A DNA stretch of 64,000 bases from Synechococcus sp. A10-1-5-1 (lineage in GTDB: Bacteria > Cyanobacteriota > Cyanobacteriia > PCC-6307 > Cyanobiaceae), in contig NZ_CP096032.1 of the NCBI RefSeq assembly GCF_023115425.1, positions 1,612,001 to 1,676,000 on the forward strand, read 5' to 3'. The notes beneath the pieces are model-generated. The model did not search any database. It saw nothing but the letters and a program-made list of their open reading frames with translations, and was not told the DNA's origin. This document shows positions 29,744 through 39,002 of the stretch, in pieces. The position numbers were made by a program, and so were the translations under genes. Numbering within the stretch: the stretch's first letter is position 1; every line of letters begins with the position of its first letter.

Positions 29744-30817
29744 ATGATTCCCACCTCTGATCTCCACGTGGTGGAAACCCGGCCCCTCGTGGCGCCCACC
29801 CTGTTGCACGGCGAGCTGCCCCTGAGTGAGGCCGCGGGCCGCACGGTGCGCGAGGCCCGTGAGCGGATCAAGGCCATCCTGCGGGGCGATGACCAGCGCC
29901 TGCTGGTGATTGTTGGCCCCTGCTCGGTCCATGACGTGGATGCGGCGAAGGACTACGCCGCCGCCATTGCTGAAGAGCACAAGCGTCACCGCGATCAGCT
30001 TGAAGTGGTGATGCGGGTCTATTTCGAGAAGCCCCGCACCACCGTTGGCTGGAAGGGCTTGATCAATGACCCCCACCTCGACGGCAGCTACGACATCAAC
30101 ACCGGTCTGCGCCTGGCCCGTGGTCTCCTGCTGCACCTGGCGGACATGGGGCTGCCTGCGGCCACCGAGCTTCTGGATCCCGTTGTTCCCCAGTACATCG
30201 CTGATCTGATCAGCTGGACTGCGATCGGCGCCCGCACCACCGAGAGCCAGACCCACCGCGAGATGGCCTCCGGGTTGTCGATGCCGATCGGCTTCAAGAA
30301 CGGCACCGATGGCAGTGCAATCACGGCCATCAATGCCATGGAGGCGGCCGCACGCCCCCATCATTTCCTGGGCATTAATAAGGATGGTCAAGCCGCCATC
30401 GTCACCACCACCGGCAACCCCGATGGCCATTTGGTCCTGCGGGGCGGTAAGCAGGGCACCAACTACCACCGCGAGGCCATTGAAGAAGCCTCCGCAGCCC
30501 TGGTCAAAGACGGGCTACCGGCTCGGGTCATGGTCGACTGCAGCCATGGCAACTCCAATAAGGACTACCGGCGCCAAGGTGAAGTGGCGGCCGAGGTGGC
30601 CGATCAACTGCGGGCGGGCTCCTGCGATGTCATGGGTGTGATGCTCGAGAGCCACCTGGTGGCGGGCAATCAAAAGATCAGCCCCGATCGCGCAGCCCTG
30701 ACCTACGGCCAGAGCATCACGGATGCGTGCATTGATCTGGAGACGACGCGTGAGGTTCTTGCCGGCTTGGCAGAAGCGGTCGCTGCGACTCAGAGTGCCT
30801 CTGCCGTAGCGGTTTAG
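29744..30817 (+). CDS. 3-deoxy-7-phosphoheptulonate (DAHP) synthase, class I
   Basis: First enzyme of the shikimate pathway: joins phosphoenolpyruvate and erythrose-4-phosphate. Class I (AroFGH-type) motifs are [42 protein letters not shown] and [11 protein letters not shown]. From ATG 29744 it is 357 residues; an in-frame ATG at 29732 adds four. Which aromatic amino acid inhibits it cannot be read reliably, so I give no aroF/G/H letter. A CIRCE palindrome lies 18 bases after its stop. Confidence 0.95.
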   Translation: MIPTSDLHVVETRPLVAPTLLHGELPLSEAAGRTVREARERIKAILRGDDQRLLVIVGPCSVHDVDAAKDYAAAIAEEHKRHRDQLEVVMRVYFEKPRTTVGWKGLINDPHLDGSYDINTGLRLARGLLLHLADMGLPAATELLDPVVPQYIADLISWTAIGARTTESQTHREMASGLSMPIGFKNGTDGSAITAINAMEAAARPHHFLGINKDGQAAIVTTTGNPDGHLVLRGGKQGTNYHREAIEEASAALVKDGLPARVMVDCSHGNSNKDYRRQGEVAAEVADQLRAGSCDVMGVMLESHLVAGNQKISPDRAALTYGQSITDACIDLETTREVLAGLAEAVAATQSASAVAV

Positions 30818-30835
30818 CTTCCCCGGTTTGCTCAT

Positions 30836-30862
30836 TTAGCACTCGAAGATTACGAGTGCTAA
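30836..30862. promoter_or_regulatory. CIRCE element (HrcA operator)
   Basis: TTAGCACTC, nine bases, GAGTGCTAA: an exact match to the CIRCE consensus bound by the heat-shock repressor HrcA. The flanking T and A extend the palindrome by one pair each way. The arms could themselves serve as promoter boxes (TTAGCA, 17 bases, CTAAAT) for the small gene at 30962. It might also act as a terminator for the DAHP synthase gene, but the U-run is short (TGTTTTC). Confidence 0.85.
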
Positions 30863-30961
30863 ATGTTTTCTGGCCCTCAGTTACCGTTGCGAACTGTTGG
30901 TGATGAGCAGAACTTCCCGCTGAGTTCATGACTTTGAATTCAGCTGGAAAGGGGGCTGCCC

Positions 30962-31210
30962 ATGGCCTATCTGTTGCAGTTTTTTGGCCTGTCTGATCCG
31001 TTGCGGTTGCTCTATCTGCAGCAGAGTGCTGCTGATGGAGCGGGTCCTGTCTTCACCGGCTTCCGTCCCGTTCAGCTGGATGCGTTGATGGCCTGGGCCC
31101 TTGAAACCGCCGGTTGCCGCAACTGGGACGCTGAGCTGACCCAGCTTGTGATGGGTCTCGGGACGCAGCGGGATTGGGAGCGGCGCTGCGAGGCAATGCT
31201 CAGGGCATAG
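30962..31210 (+). CDS. Small protein downstream of a CIRCE element, unknown function
   Basis: An 82-residue protein from ATG 30962 with a ribosome site GGAAAGGGGG. It begins MAYLLQFFGLSDPLRLLYLQ and looks helical throughout, with conserved-looking Trp and Cys residues (LMAWALETAGCRNWDAEL). No chaperone motif, membrane span or known domain is visible. It is the first gene after a perfect CIRCE site, 99 bases upstream, so HrcA-controlled heat induction is a reasonable inference. It overlaps the convergent kinase-like gene by 11 bases. Confidence 0.7.
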   Translation: MAYLLQFFGLSDPLRLLYLQQSAADGAGPVFTGFRPVQLDALMAWALETAGCRNWDAELTQLVMGLGTQRDWERRCEAMLRA

Positions 31211-31877
31211 CGAGTTGCCAGAGATAAGCGGTGGATAACGGCACGCTCAAGTTGTCGATGCCAAAGCCGCTCAGTTGCTCTAGGCCGGTGGCAGTCAGCG
31301 CGATGGCTGCAGCGGCCCCCATGCTGGGTGCTGGGGTCCCCGTCGCCTGAGCCACACCGATCATGAGGGCAAGAACGAGCCAGCTGGTGAGGGCCATGGC
31401 GCCAGTGCCCGCGACAGATTTGGTTTGACCGAAGAGTTGCCAGCGCGGCGAGTTGAGCTGTGGTCCGATCAGTCCGGCCAGCCCATCACCGCAGGCCATC
31501 ACCAGCACTCCGGCGGCTACGGGTAGCGGTTGCTGGGGCCAGTACAGAGCCAACAGAATTGTGATCGAGGCGCCGTAGGCAATCGTTCCGTAGCTGTGGC
31601 GTCCCACGTCTTCGACGGCCGGCAGCAGGCGGAAGCGATGGTTGAGGGCGGTCCCCACGGTGACCAGGGCCGCGGCACTCAGGGCGAGGCCCCGGGGGAT
31701 GGCAAAGGCCCAGGCCAAGAGGACCACCGCGCCCGTACCGATGTGAACAACCTTGCGGCTCCACTCTTTCTGTTGCGGCCAACGCCGGCGTACGGCCAGA
31801 GCGATCAGCAGAACGGTGGCCAGCCATGCCACGACAGCGGCCACGCCGAAGAGCTGTTGCGTGACCACTGGACTCAA
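31200..31877 (-). CDS. Phytol kinase/dolichol kinase family membrane protein
   Basis: A 225-residue integral membrane protein with six to seven hydrophobic segments. The motifs SRKVVHIGTGAVVLLAW, ACGDGLAGLIG and FGQTKSVAGTGAMAL are those of the CTP-dependent polyprenol/phytol kinase family (VTE5-like). Plant and cyanobacterial members recycle phytol from chlorophyll for tocopherol or fatty-acid phytyl use. The substrate here is inferred only from the family. Confidence 0.82.
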   Translation of the reverse strand: MSPVVTQQLFGVAAVVAWLATVLLIALAVRRRWPQQKEWSRKVVHIGTGAVVLLAWAFAIPRGLALSAAALVTVGTALNHRFRLLPAVEDVGRHSYGTIAYGASITILLALYWPQQPLPVAAGVLVMACGDGLAGLIGPQLNSPRWQLFGQTKSVAGTGAMALTSWLVLALMIGVAQATGTPAPSMGAAAAIALTATGLEQLSGFGIDNLSVPLSTAYLWQLAMP

Positions 31878-31887
31878 GCGGGAAGGC

Positions 31888-32853
31888 TCAAGCAGCCTGC
31901 TGGTAGTTGGTCATCAAGCGCAGCTTGAGAATCGCTTTCGATTCCAACTGACGCACCCGTTCGCGGGAGACATTGATCTGGCGTCCGATTTCCGCCAGGG
32001 TCAAGGGTTCTTGGCCGGCTAGGCCAAAGCGCAGTTCGATGATCCGACGTTCCCGCTCGTTGAGCTGCGAGAGCCAAGTGCCGAGGTGCTCTTTCTGCAG
32101 GTTGCGATCCATGGAATCCATGGATTGGTTGCTGTTGGGATCAGCGATCAATTCGCCGAGGGTGCTTCGATCGTCATCGCCCCGGGCATGGGCATCGAGG
32201 GACGCACAGGGGGCGCTCTGGGAGATCAGCTCTTCCAGTTCTTGCGGTTGCATGCCCATGGCATGGGCCAACTCCAGGCGGTTGGGCTGGCGGCCAAAGC
32301 GATGGGAGAGCTCTCGGGTGATGCGGCGCATCTTCGAGAGCTTTTCGCTTACATGGATTGGTAGACGGATCGTGCGGGCGCTGTTGTCAATGGCCCGGGT
32401 CATTCCCTGTCGAATCCACCAGTAGGCGTAGGTCGAAAATTTGTAGCCCATGGCGGGGTCGAACTTGTCGACAGCCCGCTCCAGCCCGATGGCGCCCTCC
32501 TGGACAAGGTCGAGTAATTCCAGGCCTTGGTTTTGGTATTTCTTGGCCACGCTCACCACCAGCCGCAGGTTGGCGGCCATCATTCGATCCCGAGCGCGGG
32601 TGCCCATCCGGATTTGATGCTTTTGCCGCGCGGTTAGGTCGTCAGCTGGAAGCTCCTGCAGACGCTTCATGGCCTGGACATGGTGAGCCAGTTCAATCTC
32701 TTCAGCGGGGGTCAGGAGCGGTACCCGACCGATATTGCTGAGGTACCAGCCGATCGAGTCAGCACTAAGGCGACCTCCTTGACGTGAAGCGGCGGATCGA
32801 GCTGCTGATTTGTTGCTCGAAGAGCCTGAAGCAGCGGGCTTGTTTGCAGGCAT
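31888..32853 (-). CDS. Group 2 RNA polymerase sigma factor (sigma-70 type)
   Basis: A 321-residue sigma factor. Region 1.2 (DSIGWYLSNIGRVPLLTPAEE), region 2 (NLRLVVSVAKKYQNQGLELL, FSTYAYWWIRQGMTRAI), region 3 (IHVSEKLSKMRR) and the region 4 helix-turn-helix (TLAEIGRQINVSRERVRQLE) are complete, but the long acidic region 1.1 of a primary RpoD is missing. That is the layout of cyanobacterial group 2 factors used in stress and acclimation. Upstream lie an interrupted palindrome (32948-32975) and a perfect GTA-N8-TAC (33037-33050). Confidence 0.93.
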   Translation of the reverse strand: MPANKPAASGSSSNKSAARSAASRQGGRLSADSIGWYLSNIGRVPLLTPAEEIELAHHVQAMKRLQELPADDLTARQKHQIRMGTRARDRMMAANLRLVVSVAKKYQNQGLELLDLVQEGAIGLERAVDKFDPAMGYKFSTYAYWWIRQGMTRAIDNSARTIRLPIHVSEKLSKMRRITRELSHRFGRQPNRLELAHAMGMQPQELEELISQSAPCASLDAHARGDDDRSTLGELIADPNSNQSMDSMDRNLQKEHLGTWLSQLNERERRIIELRFGLAGQEPLTLAEIGRQINVSRERVRQLESKAILKLRLMTNYQQAA

Positions 32854-32947
32854 GGCAGCAGATGCGCGGGCTTCGAGGGTTGCTTTGGGCTGGCGGTTGT
32901 CTCTGCAAGGTTGCAGAGGTGAACTGAACGGCGCAAAACAAATTGAT

Positions 32948-32975
32948 TTGGCCGGAATGTAGCACTTCTGGCCAA
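32948..32975. repeat. Interrupted palindrome upstream of the sigma factor gene
   Basis: TTGGCC-G-GAA, eight-base loop, TTC-T-GGCCAA: nine paired bases around a single mismatch. It lies about 95 bases upstream of the sigma factor ATG, where it could be an operator or a leader hairpin. No regulator is identified. Confidence 0.4.
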
Positions 32976-33036
32976 TGCGAGTTGTAAGGAATTGGAAGAC
33001 TTACTAAGGCCTTTTCGTCCGTTTTTCTTTCTGTTT

Positions 33037-33050
33037 GTAGCCCTCGCTAC
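33037..33050. promoter_or_regulatory. GTA-N8-TAC site (possible NtcA box)
   Basis: GTAGCCCTCGCTAC is a perfect match to the core NtcA consensus. It overlaps the ppk stop codon and lies about 185 bases upstream of the group 2 sigma factor gene. The distance is long for an activator, and a chance match is possible. Confidence 0.25.
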
Positions 33051-35191
33051 GCGCCTGCCTCAACAGGGATCAGGCCGTTTCTCCATCCATCGATCAGGTT
33101 CGCCTGAACCGCGATGTTCTCGTCCTCAGGAATGCGCCGGCTAAAGCTGCCATCGCTCTGCATGTCCCAGGCGGTGCAGTTGTCGTTGAGGTAGCTGTCG
33201 ATCAGCCGTGTCATCCGTTCGTGTAGATCGGGATCTTCCACAGGAACCACCGCCTCGACCCGTCGGTCCAGATTGCGACCCATCCAATCGGCACTGCCGA
33301 TATACGTCTCATGGTCGCCGCCATTCTCGAACCAGAACAGCCGGGAGTGCTCGAGGAAGCGTCCGATGACGCTGCTCACCCGGATGTTGTCGCTGACGCC
33401 GGCCAACCCAGGCCGCAGGCTGCACATGCCGCGGACCACGAGGTCGATCTGAACACCGGCTTGGGAGGCCTCGTAGAGCAGGGCAATGATCCGTGGATCC
33501 ACCAGCGCATTCATCTTGGCTTTGATCGCGGCGGGCTTTCCGGCCTTGGCGTGATCGATCTCCCGCTGAATCAGCTCTTGCATCCGGCGCCGCAGGCTGA
33601 CCGGTGCCACGAGCAATCGCCGGAAATCCTGCTGCTTGGAGAAGCCGGTGAGGTAGTTGAACAGTTCGGCCAGGTCCTGTCCCAGTTCTGGGCGTGCGGA
33701 GAGCAGGCCTAAGTCGGTATACAGCTGGGCCGTGCGGGAGTTGTAGTTGCCTGTGCCGATGTGGCAGTAGCTGCGCAGGAGGTCTTTTTCCTTGCGAACC
33801 ACCAGGGTGATCTTTGTGTGGGTTTTCAGGCCGATCACGCCATAGACCACGTGGACGCCCGAGCGCTCGAGTTGGCGGGCCCACTGAATGTTGTTGTCCT
33901 CATCGAAGCGCGCCTTGAGTTCGACGAGCACCATCACCTGCTTGCCGTTCTCTGCGGCGCGAATCAGGGCGGCGATGATCGGGGAGTCTTTCGAGACCCG
34001 ATAGAGGGTCATCTTGATGGCGAGCACCGAGGGGTCATCGGCGGCCTGGTTGATGAACTCCTCCACGGAGGTAGAGAAGAGGTCAAACGGGTGATGCAAA
34101 AGCACATCACCCCGTCGCAGCACCGAGAAGATGCTGGTGAATTCCTCGGCCTTGATGGAGCCATCCTCCAGCAGGCTTTTTTGTGCTCTGGCCAGGCTTG
34201 CAGGCGTGCGGCCCCTGTGCGGAGCATCCTTCAAGGCCGGCAGGGGAACGGCCAGCAGACTCATTAAGTCATCAAGGCCAAGCGGACCGCCGATTCGATA
34301 AAGGTCTTCCGGTTCCACACCGGTGCCGTCCAGCAGGAGTTCGACAACGGCATCGGGCATCTCGTCGGCGACTTCCAGGCGCACCACCTCTCCGCCCATC
34401 CGTCGTTTGCGTAGACCCTGCTGAAGGGCCTCCATTAGATCGTCCGCTTCCAGGTCCCGTAATTCCAGATCCGCATCCCTGGTGACGCGGAAGAAGTAAT
34501 GCCCCTCCACCTCCATGCCCGGGAAGAGCAGTTGCAGGTTGAAGGCCACCACCTGCTCCAGGGGAACGGCGGTGAAGACGGGTTGGGGTTCGCTTGTGCT
34601 CAGGTCGGCCGGCAGTTTCACGAACCGCGGCAGGTTTTTTTGCGGGACCTTGACTCGGGCGAATTGTTGAACGCCGCTATCGGGATCACGGATCAAAGCC
34701 GCGATGTTCAAGCTCAGGTTGCTGATGAAGGGGAAGGGGTGCGCCGGATCCACTGCCAGCGGTGTGAGCACCGGGAAGATTGCTCGCTGGAAGTAGTCGT
34801 TGACCCAGGCCTGCTGCTTCTTGTTCAGTCGCCGGTAGTCGAGTAGGTGGACACCGGCTTCTGCTAGCTGGTGTTTGAGGTAGTGGCGGTAGTGGGCCTG
34901 TTGCTGGTCCAGCAGCGGTGCGAGTTCCTTGCGCACCAGGGCCAGCTGTTGGGTAGGGGTGAGACCGTCGTCGCTGAGGGTCTGAACGCCGGCTTCCACT
35001 TGTGACTTCAGGGAAGCCACACGGACCATGAAAAATTCGTCGAGGTTATTGCTGAAAATCGCGCTGAATTTTGCCTGCTCCAGCAGTGGCGTGTGCTCGC
35101 TCAGGGCCTGGGCCAGCACCCTCTGGTTGAAGGCGATCCAGCTCAGCTCCCGATTGATGTAGAGCTCCGGAGCCACAACTGGATCAGCCAT
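33047..35191 (-). CDS. ppk: Polyphosphate kinase 1
   Basis: PPK1 reversibly polymerises the gamma phosphate of ATP into polyphosphate, a phosphate store. The N-terminal INRELSWIAFNQRVLAQA, the FSNNLDEFFMVRVA segment, and SYCHIGTGNYNSRTAQLYTD with the autophosphorylated His are diagnostic; a second phosphodiesterase-like site lies at ETYIGSADWMGRNLDRR. At 714 residues from ATG 35191 it is full length. Confidence 0.97.
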   Translation of the reverse strand: MADPVVAPELYINRELSWIAFNQRVLAQALSEHTPLLEQAKFSAIFSNNLDEFFMVRVASLKSQVEAGVQTLSDDGLTPTQQLALVRKELAPLLDQQQAHYRHYLKHQLAEAGVHLLDYRRLNKKQQAWVNDYFQRAIFPVLTPLAVDPAHPFPFISNLSLNIAALIRDPDSGVQQFARVKVPQKNLPRFVKLPADLSTSEPQPVFTAVPLEQVVAFNLQLLFPGMEVEGHYFFRVTRDADLELRDLEADDLMEALQQGLRKRRMGGEVVRLEVADEMPDAVVELLLDGTGVEPEDLYRIGGPLGLDDLMSLLAVPLPALKDAPHRGRTPASLARAQKSLLEDGSIKAEEFTSIFSVLRRGDVLLHHPFDLFSTSVEEFINQAADDPSVLAIKMTLYRVSKDSPIIAALIRAAENGKQVMVLVELKARFDEDNNIQWARQLERSGVHVVYGVIGLKTHTKITLVVRKEKDLLRSYCHIGTGNYNSRTAQLYTDLGLLSARPELGQDLAELFNYLTGFSKQQDFRRLLVAPVSLRRRMQELIQREIDHAKAGKPAAIKAKMNALVDPRIIALLYEASQAGVQIDLVVRGMCSLRPGLAGVSDNIRVSSVIGRFLEHSRLFWFENGGDHETYIGSADWMGRNLDRRVEAVVPVEDPDLHERMTRLIDSYLNDNCTAWDMQSDGSFSRRIPEDENIAVQANLIDGWRNGLIPVEAGA

Positions 35192-35227
35192 TGATGACCC
35201 ATCACCTTCTAGTGATCAACGTAGCAA

Positions 35228-36481
35228 TCAGAAGGGATCTGAAGCGTGTTGCCCGCGACTCGGCAGGCCGCCGGCCACTAGGGCCGCGACCCCGGCGAGG
35301 AGCGTGATTCCGAGCCAGAAGGGACTGCGTTGACCGACAACGTCATACGCCAGGCCAGCCAGGGGTGGGCCGATGAAACTGCCCAGGCTCTGGAGACCCT
35401 GAAGACTGCCTAGGGCAGCCCCTTGCCCGGAGTCATCCAGCCGCCTGGAGACCAGGGCGCGCAGACAGGGGGTGACCAGGCCGGTGCCGAGCGCCAGGAT
35501 CGCGACGGCGGGGAAGACGACGCGGGTGGCGTTCTCGGCTGTGGCCATCGGCACCAGCAGGCAGCCAGCGATCACAAACCCCAATCCAGCCAGGGTCAGG
35601 CGCCATTCGCCAAAGCGCTTCACCAGGGGGCCGATCAATCCCCCCTGGACGACGGTGGCGACGACGCCGACCACCAAGAAGGCATTGGCGGCCAGACCCG
35701 GACCCCAATCGAAGGCCTGTTTGAAATAGAGGACCAGAACGGCGGTGAAGCCGTTGAAGGCGAGAAAGAAGAGGAAGAAGGCCCCACACAACCGACGGAC
35801 CTGCGGATTGGTGAATACTTTTCGCAGGGCAATCAAGGGATTGAGATCCCGTTTGCGGGGCATGGCCAGCCGTGCTTCCGGCGGATGGGTTTCCGGCAGC
35901 AGCAGCAGCACCAGCAGCAGGTTGATCAGGGCGAAGGCCGCGGCGGCCCAGACCGGCAAGGTGACGTTGGTCTGGGAGAGCAAGCCACCGAAAGCGGGGC
36001 CCAGGATGAAGCCCAGGCCGAAGGCCACCCCAATCAGTCCAAAGGCTTTGGCACGGTTTTCAGGCGTGGAGATATCGGCCAAGACAGCCCCGGCGGTGGC
36101 TGCGGTTCCGCCGCTCACGCCATCAATCAGTCGGGCGGCGAACAGAAGGATCAGAGGAATGCTGGTTCCGGCTGCCCAGGGGATGGCCTGCCAATCAATG
36201 CTGACGGTGATGGCAAAGAGGCTCAGGCCGACCACCGAGCCCGCCACGCAAATCCCGATCACTGGCCTGCGGCCAAAGCGATCACTCAGGGAGCCGATCA
36301 GTGGAGTGACGGCAAATTGGGCGATTGCGTAACTACCAGCCAGCAGGCCCAGGGTTCGGCCGTTGTCCGTGAAGCTCGCCAGCAAGAACGGCAGTAAAGG
36401 AAAAACGATGCTTTCCCCCAGCCGATCGTTCAGCAGCGTGAGGAACGCGCAGAGGGAGGTGGAGGGGCGTTTCCAGCTCAC
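35228..36481 (-). CDS. MFS transporter, TetA/multidrug-efflux type
   Basis: A 12-segment major facilitator. The loop 2-3 motif [14 protein letters not shown] and the region [21 protein letters not shown] are typical of the drug:H+ antiporter (TetA-like) branch; a second-half motif reads [13 protein letters not shown] start it at GTG 36481 ([10 protein letters not shown], 417 residues) because the longer frame to 36562 would run through the moaC start and looks non-coding. Substrate unknown. It is divergent from moaC with about 40 bases between. Confidence 0.85.
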   Translation of the reverse strand: MSWKRPSTSLCAFLTLLNDRLGESIVFPLLPFLLASFTDNGRTLGLLAGSYAIAQFAVTPLIGSLSDRFGRRPVIGICVAGSVVGLSLFAITVSIDWQAIPWAAGTSIPLILLFAARLIDGVSGGTAATAGAVLADISTPENRAKAFGLIGVAFGLGFILGPAFGGLLSQTNVTLPVWAAAAFALINLLLVLLLLPETHPPEARLAMPRKRDLNPLIALRKVFTNPQVRRLCGAFFLFFLAFNGFTAVLVLYFKQAFDWGPGLAANAFLVVGVVATVVQGGLIGPLVKRFGEWRLTLAGLGFVIAGCLLVPMATAENATRVVFPAVAILALGTGLVTPCLRALVSRRLDDSGQGAALGSLQGLQSLGSFIGPPLAGLAYDVVGQRSPFWLGITLLAGVAALVAGGLPSRGQHASDPF

Positions 36482-36521
36482 AGGGAGGCACCCGGTGTTT
36501 GCCACACCATCCCACGGGAGG

Positions 36522-37037
36522 ATGCTGCACCAGGCCGATGAGCGTTTCCCCGTGAGTGCCACTCCCCCTGAGCTGAGTCACCTCAATGCCAGCGGCGAGG
36601 CCCACATGGTGGATGTCGGTGGGCGGGCCGTCAGTGATCGCGTGGCCGTGGCCGAAGGGTTCATTCAGCTCTCGCCGGAGGCCTTGGCCCTGGTGGTGGA
36701 GGGCCGTGCCGCCAAGGGAGATGTGCTCGCCGTCGCTCGGGTCGCGGCGATTCAAGGGGCGAAGCGGACCTGGGAATTGATTCCCCTTTGCCATCCCCTT
36801 CCCCTCACCGGTGTTTCCGTGGTGATCGAGCCGGTGGCCGATGGTCTGCGCATCGAGGCTTCGGCTCGAACCACCGGGGTGACCGGCGTTGAGATGGAAG
36901 CCCTGACCGCTGTTCAGGTGGGCCTGCTCACCCTGTACGACATGGTCAAAGCAGTCGATCCGGCCATGACGATTGGACCCGTGCGGCTCTTGAGCAAGAC
37001 CGGCGGGCGCCGCGGGGATTGGCAACGCGATGATTGA
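36522..37037 (+). CDS. moaC: Cyclic pyranopterin monophosphate synthase (MoaC)
   Basis: Acts after MoaA to form cyclic pyranopterin monophosphate in molybdenum-cofactor synthesis. [37 protein letters not shown] and [20 protein letters not shown] are family signatures including the active-site Lys, His and Glu. ATG 36522 gives 171 residues; GTG 36552 gives 161 and is also reasonable. It overlaps moeA by eight bases, forming a two-gene operon. Confidence 0.95.
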   Translation: MLHQADERFPVSATPPELSHLNASGEAHMVDVGGRAVSDRVAVAEGFIQLSPEALALVVEGRAAKGDVLAVARVAAIQGAKRTWELIPLCHPLPLTGVSVVIEPVADGLRIEASARTTGVTGVEMEALTAVQVGLLTLYDMVKAVDPAMTIGPVRLLSKTGGRRGDWQRDD

Positions 37038-38265
37038 TCCATACCCCAAAGAAGGTCTGCCCCTGGATCACGCCCGACAGCTGATCCTTCAATCCCTGCA
37101 GCCTCGATCCCTCTCGGAGTCATTGCCCCTGCCTGAGTGTTTGGGTCGCTCCTTGGCGGAAGCGATCCACGCTCCTGAGGCAGTGCCTGGATTCCGGGCG
37201 TCAATCATGGATGGCTACGCCATTGCCGGTTCGGAGCAGCCCGAGCTTGGTGAGGCCTGGCAGTTGGTCGGTCGCTCCGCAGCAGGGGCCCCGTTCCTTG
37301 GAACCCTGCAGCCTGGCCAGGCGGTGCGCGTGCTCACGGGTGCGCTGGTGCCCGAGGGCAGCGGCCGGGTCTTGCCCCAGGAATTGGTGGAGGCCAGCGA
37401 TCAACAGCTGCGCTTGATCAAGGCCTGCGGGGCCAATCCCTGGATTCGCTCCGTGGATGAAGAGACCGCCGCTGGTGGCGTGCTCGCCGAGTCCGGCCTG
37501 CGGTTGGGCGTGGCGGAGGTGGCCCGCTTGGCCAGCTGCGGCATTCAGTATTGCCGGGTTTTCTCCAAACCCCGGGTTGGTCTTCTGATCAGTGGGGATG
37601 AATTGCTTCCCCCGGGGCAGCCCCGGCAGTTGGGGGAGATCTGGGAGAGCAACTCCACCTTGCTGCGCGGTCTGCTGGAGCGCCTGGGCTACGGGGTTGC
37701 CGTGCAACGGGTGGTTGGCGATCAGCCGGAGCCATTGCGTCAAGCCTTGCTCGCGTTGGCCGAGGGCTGCGACGTGGTGGTGAGTACCGGAGGGGTGTCC
37801 GCTGGAGATACCGACTGGATCCGTCCCTTGGTGGCGGAACTGGGGGAGGTGCGGTTTTGGAAGTTGTTCCTCAAACCCGGAAGACCCTTGGCCTGGGGGA
37901 TGGTGGCCGGCACGCCCTTTTTTGGCTTGCCGGGCAACCCCGTCGCCGCCGCCGTGACGGCCCTGCAGCTGCTCTGGCCCGCCTTGCAACGGCTCGAGGG
38001 GGGGCAGGTTGAGCTTCTGCCGCGTCTGCGGGTGGCCTTGGAGCAGCCCCTGCGGCGGGGCGCCGGCCGCCCGGAGTTGGCCCGTGCCTCCTTGGTGGTG
38101 GCCGAGGACGGTCGTCTCTTGGCGCGGGTGGCGGGCTCCCAGGCGTCGTCCCGCATTGGCTCCCTGTCGGGGGCGGATCTGCTTTTGGAGATTCCCGCTG
38201 AGCTGGGCAGCCTGGAGGCGGGGACCGAGTTGTGGGCTCAGCTGCTGCGGCTGCCCATTTTTTGA
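37030..38265 (+). CDS. moeA: Molybdopterin molybdenumtransferase (MoeA)
   Basis: Inserts molybdenum into adenylylated molybdopterin. The protein has the N-terminal [10 protein letters not shown] motif, the [11 protein letters not shown] region, the MoeA/MogA core [15 protein letters not shown] and [12 protein letters not shown], and a C-terminal beta domain. It is 411 residues from ATG 37030. Together with the surrounding moa and mob genes it supplies cofactor for NarB downstream. Confidence 0.96.
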   Translation: MIDPYPKEGLPLDHARQLILQSLQPRSLSESLPLPECLGRSLAEAIHAPEAVPGFRASIMDGYAIAGSEQPELGEAWQLVGRSAAGAPFLGTLQPGQAVRVLTGALVPEGSGRVLPQELVEASDQQLRLIKACGANPWIRSVDEETAAGGVLAESGLRLGVAEVARLASCGIQYCRVFSKPRVGLLISGDELLPPGQPRQLGEIWESNSTLLRGLLERLGYGVAVQRVVGDQPEPLRQALLALAEGCDVVVSTGGVSAGDTDWIRPLVAELGEVRFWKLFLKPGRPLAWGMVAGTPFFGLPGNPVAAAVTALQLLWPALQRLEGGQVELLPRLRVALEQPLRRGAGRPELARASLVVAEDGRLLARVAGSQASSRIGSLSGADLLLEIPAELGSLEAGTELWAQLLRLPIF

Positions 38266-38269
38266 GGGC

Positions 38270-38722
38270 CTAAAGGGGGGTGTTGCCCTCGATCCACTGG
38301 CTGGATCCATCGGCCTTCCATTCCCGCTTCCAAAAGGGAGCGTTGTGCTTGAGCTCCTCGAGCAGCTCCTGGCAGCAGCGTTGGGCAGGACCGCGGCGGT
38401 CGGCCCAGACCGCGACGCAAACGATCGCCTCGTCCACCGCGATGCGGCCGACCCGATGTTCGATTAGGCAGGCCAGAGCGCCATGGCGTGTGCTGACGGA
38501 TGCGGCGATGCGCTGCAGTTCCGCTTCCGTCATCCCGGGGTAATGCTCGAGCTCGAGTGCCACCACGCCATTGCCTGCGCGCACGCGCCCGATGAAGGAG
38601 CTCGTGGCCGCCGCCCGCGGGAGGCCGGCCTCCAGTAGTCCTTCCTCCCAGTGCTGCAGCGCCTCCAGGGGATCGAACTGCTCGGGAAGCAAACGAATTG
38701 CGATCGGGATCGGCCTGTCCAT
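38270..38722 (-). CDS. moaE: Molybdopterin synthase large subunit (MoaE)
   Basis: The catalytic subunit that, with thiocarboxylated MoaD, adds the dithiolene sulfurs. SSFIGRVRAGN, LELEHYPGMTEAEL, HRVGRIAVDEAIV and APFWKREWKADGSSQWIEG with the catalytic Lys residues identify it. It is 150 residues. Its ATG shares a base with the moaD stop (TGATG on the minus strand), and its stop lies four bases from the convergent moeA stop. Confidence 0.95.
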   Translation of the reverse strand: MDRPIPIAIRLLPEQFDPLEALQHWEEGLLEAGLPRAAATSSFIGRVRAGNGVVALELEHYPGMTEAELQRIAASVSTRHGALACLIEHRVGRIAVDEAIVCVAVWADRRGPAQRCCQELLEELKHNAPFWKREWKADGSSQWIEGNTPL

Positions 38723-38970
38723 CAGCCCCCACTGATCGGCGGCAGGAAGGCCAGCTCGTCTCCGCTCTCGAGCGGCGTGTCGGTGCTGGCAAAGCGTTGG
38801 TTGATGGCCACCCGCACCCCATCGAGGGATCGGTCGAGGCCCAGTTCACCCCAAAGCTGTTGAGCGGTCGTGGGCTGGGCGAGCGGCCAGTCCCGCTCCC
38901 CCCAGCCAGCCTGCTCCCGCAAGCTGGCGAAGAGGCGGATGCGGATTGACCCTGGTGCGCTGGAGCCCAT
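38722..38970 (-). CDS. moaD: Molybdopterin synthase sulfur carrier subunit (MoaD)
   Basis: A ubiquitin-fold sulfur carrier of 82 residues ending LPPISGG; the terminal Gly-Gly is adenylated and thiocarboxylated. RIRLFASLREQAG is the typical first strand-helix. It is translationally coupled to moaE. The adenylating partner MoeB is not in this window. Confidence 0.93.
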   Translation of the reverse strand: MGSSAPGSIRIRLFASLREQAGWGERDWPLAQPTTAQQLWGELGLDRSLDGVRVAINQRFASTDTPLESGDELAFLPPISGG

Positions 38971-39002
38971 GGTTCAAACGCTACCCAGCAGGACGGGGAG
39001 GT

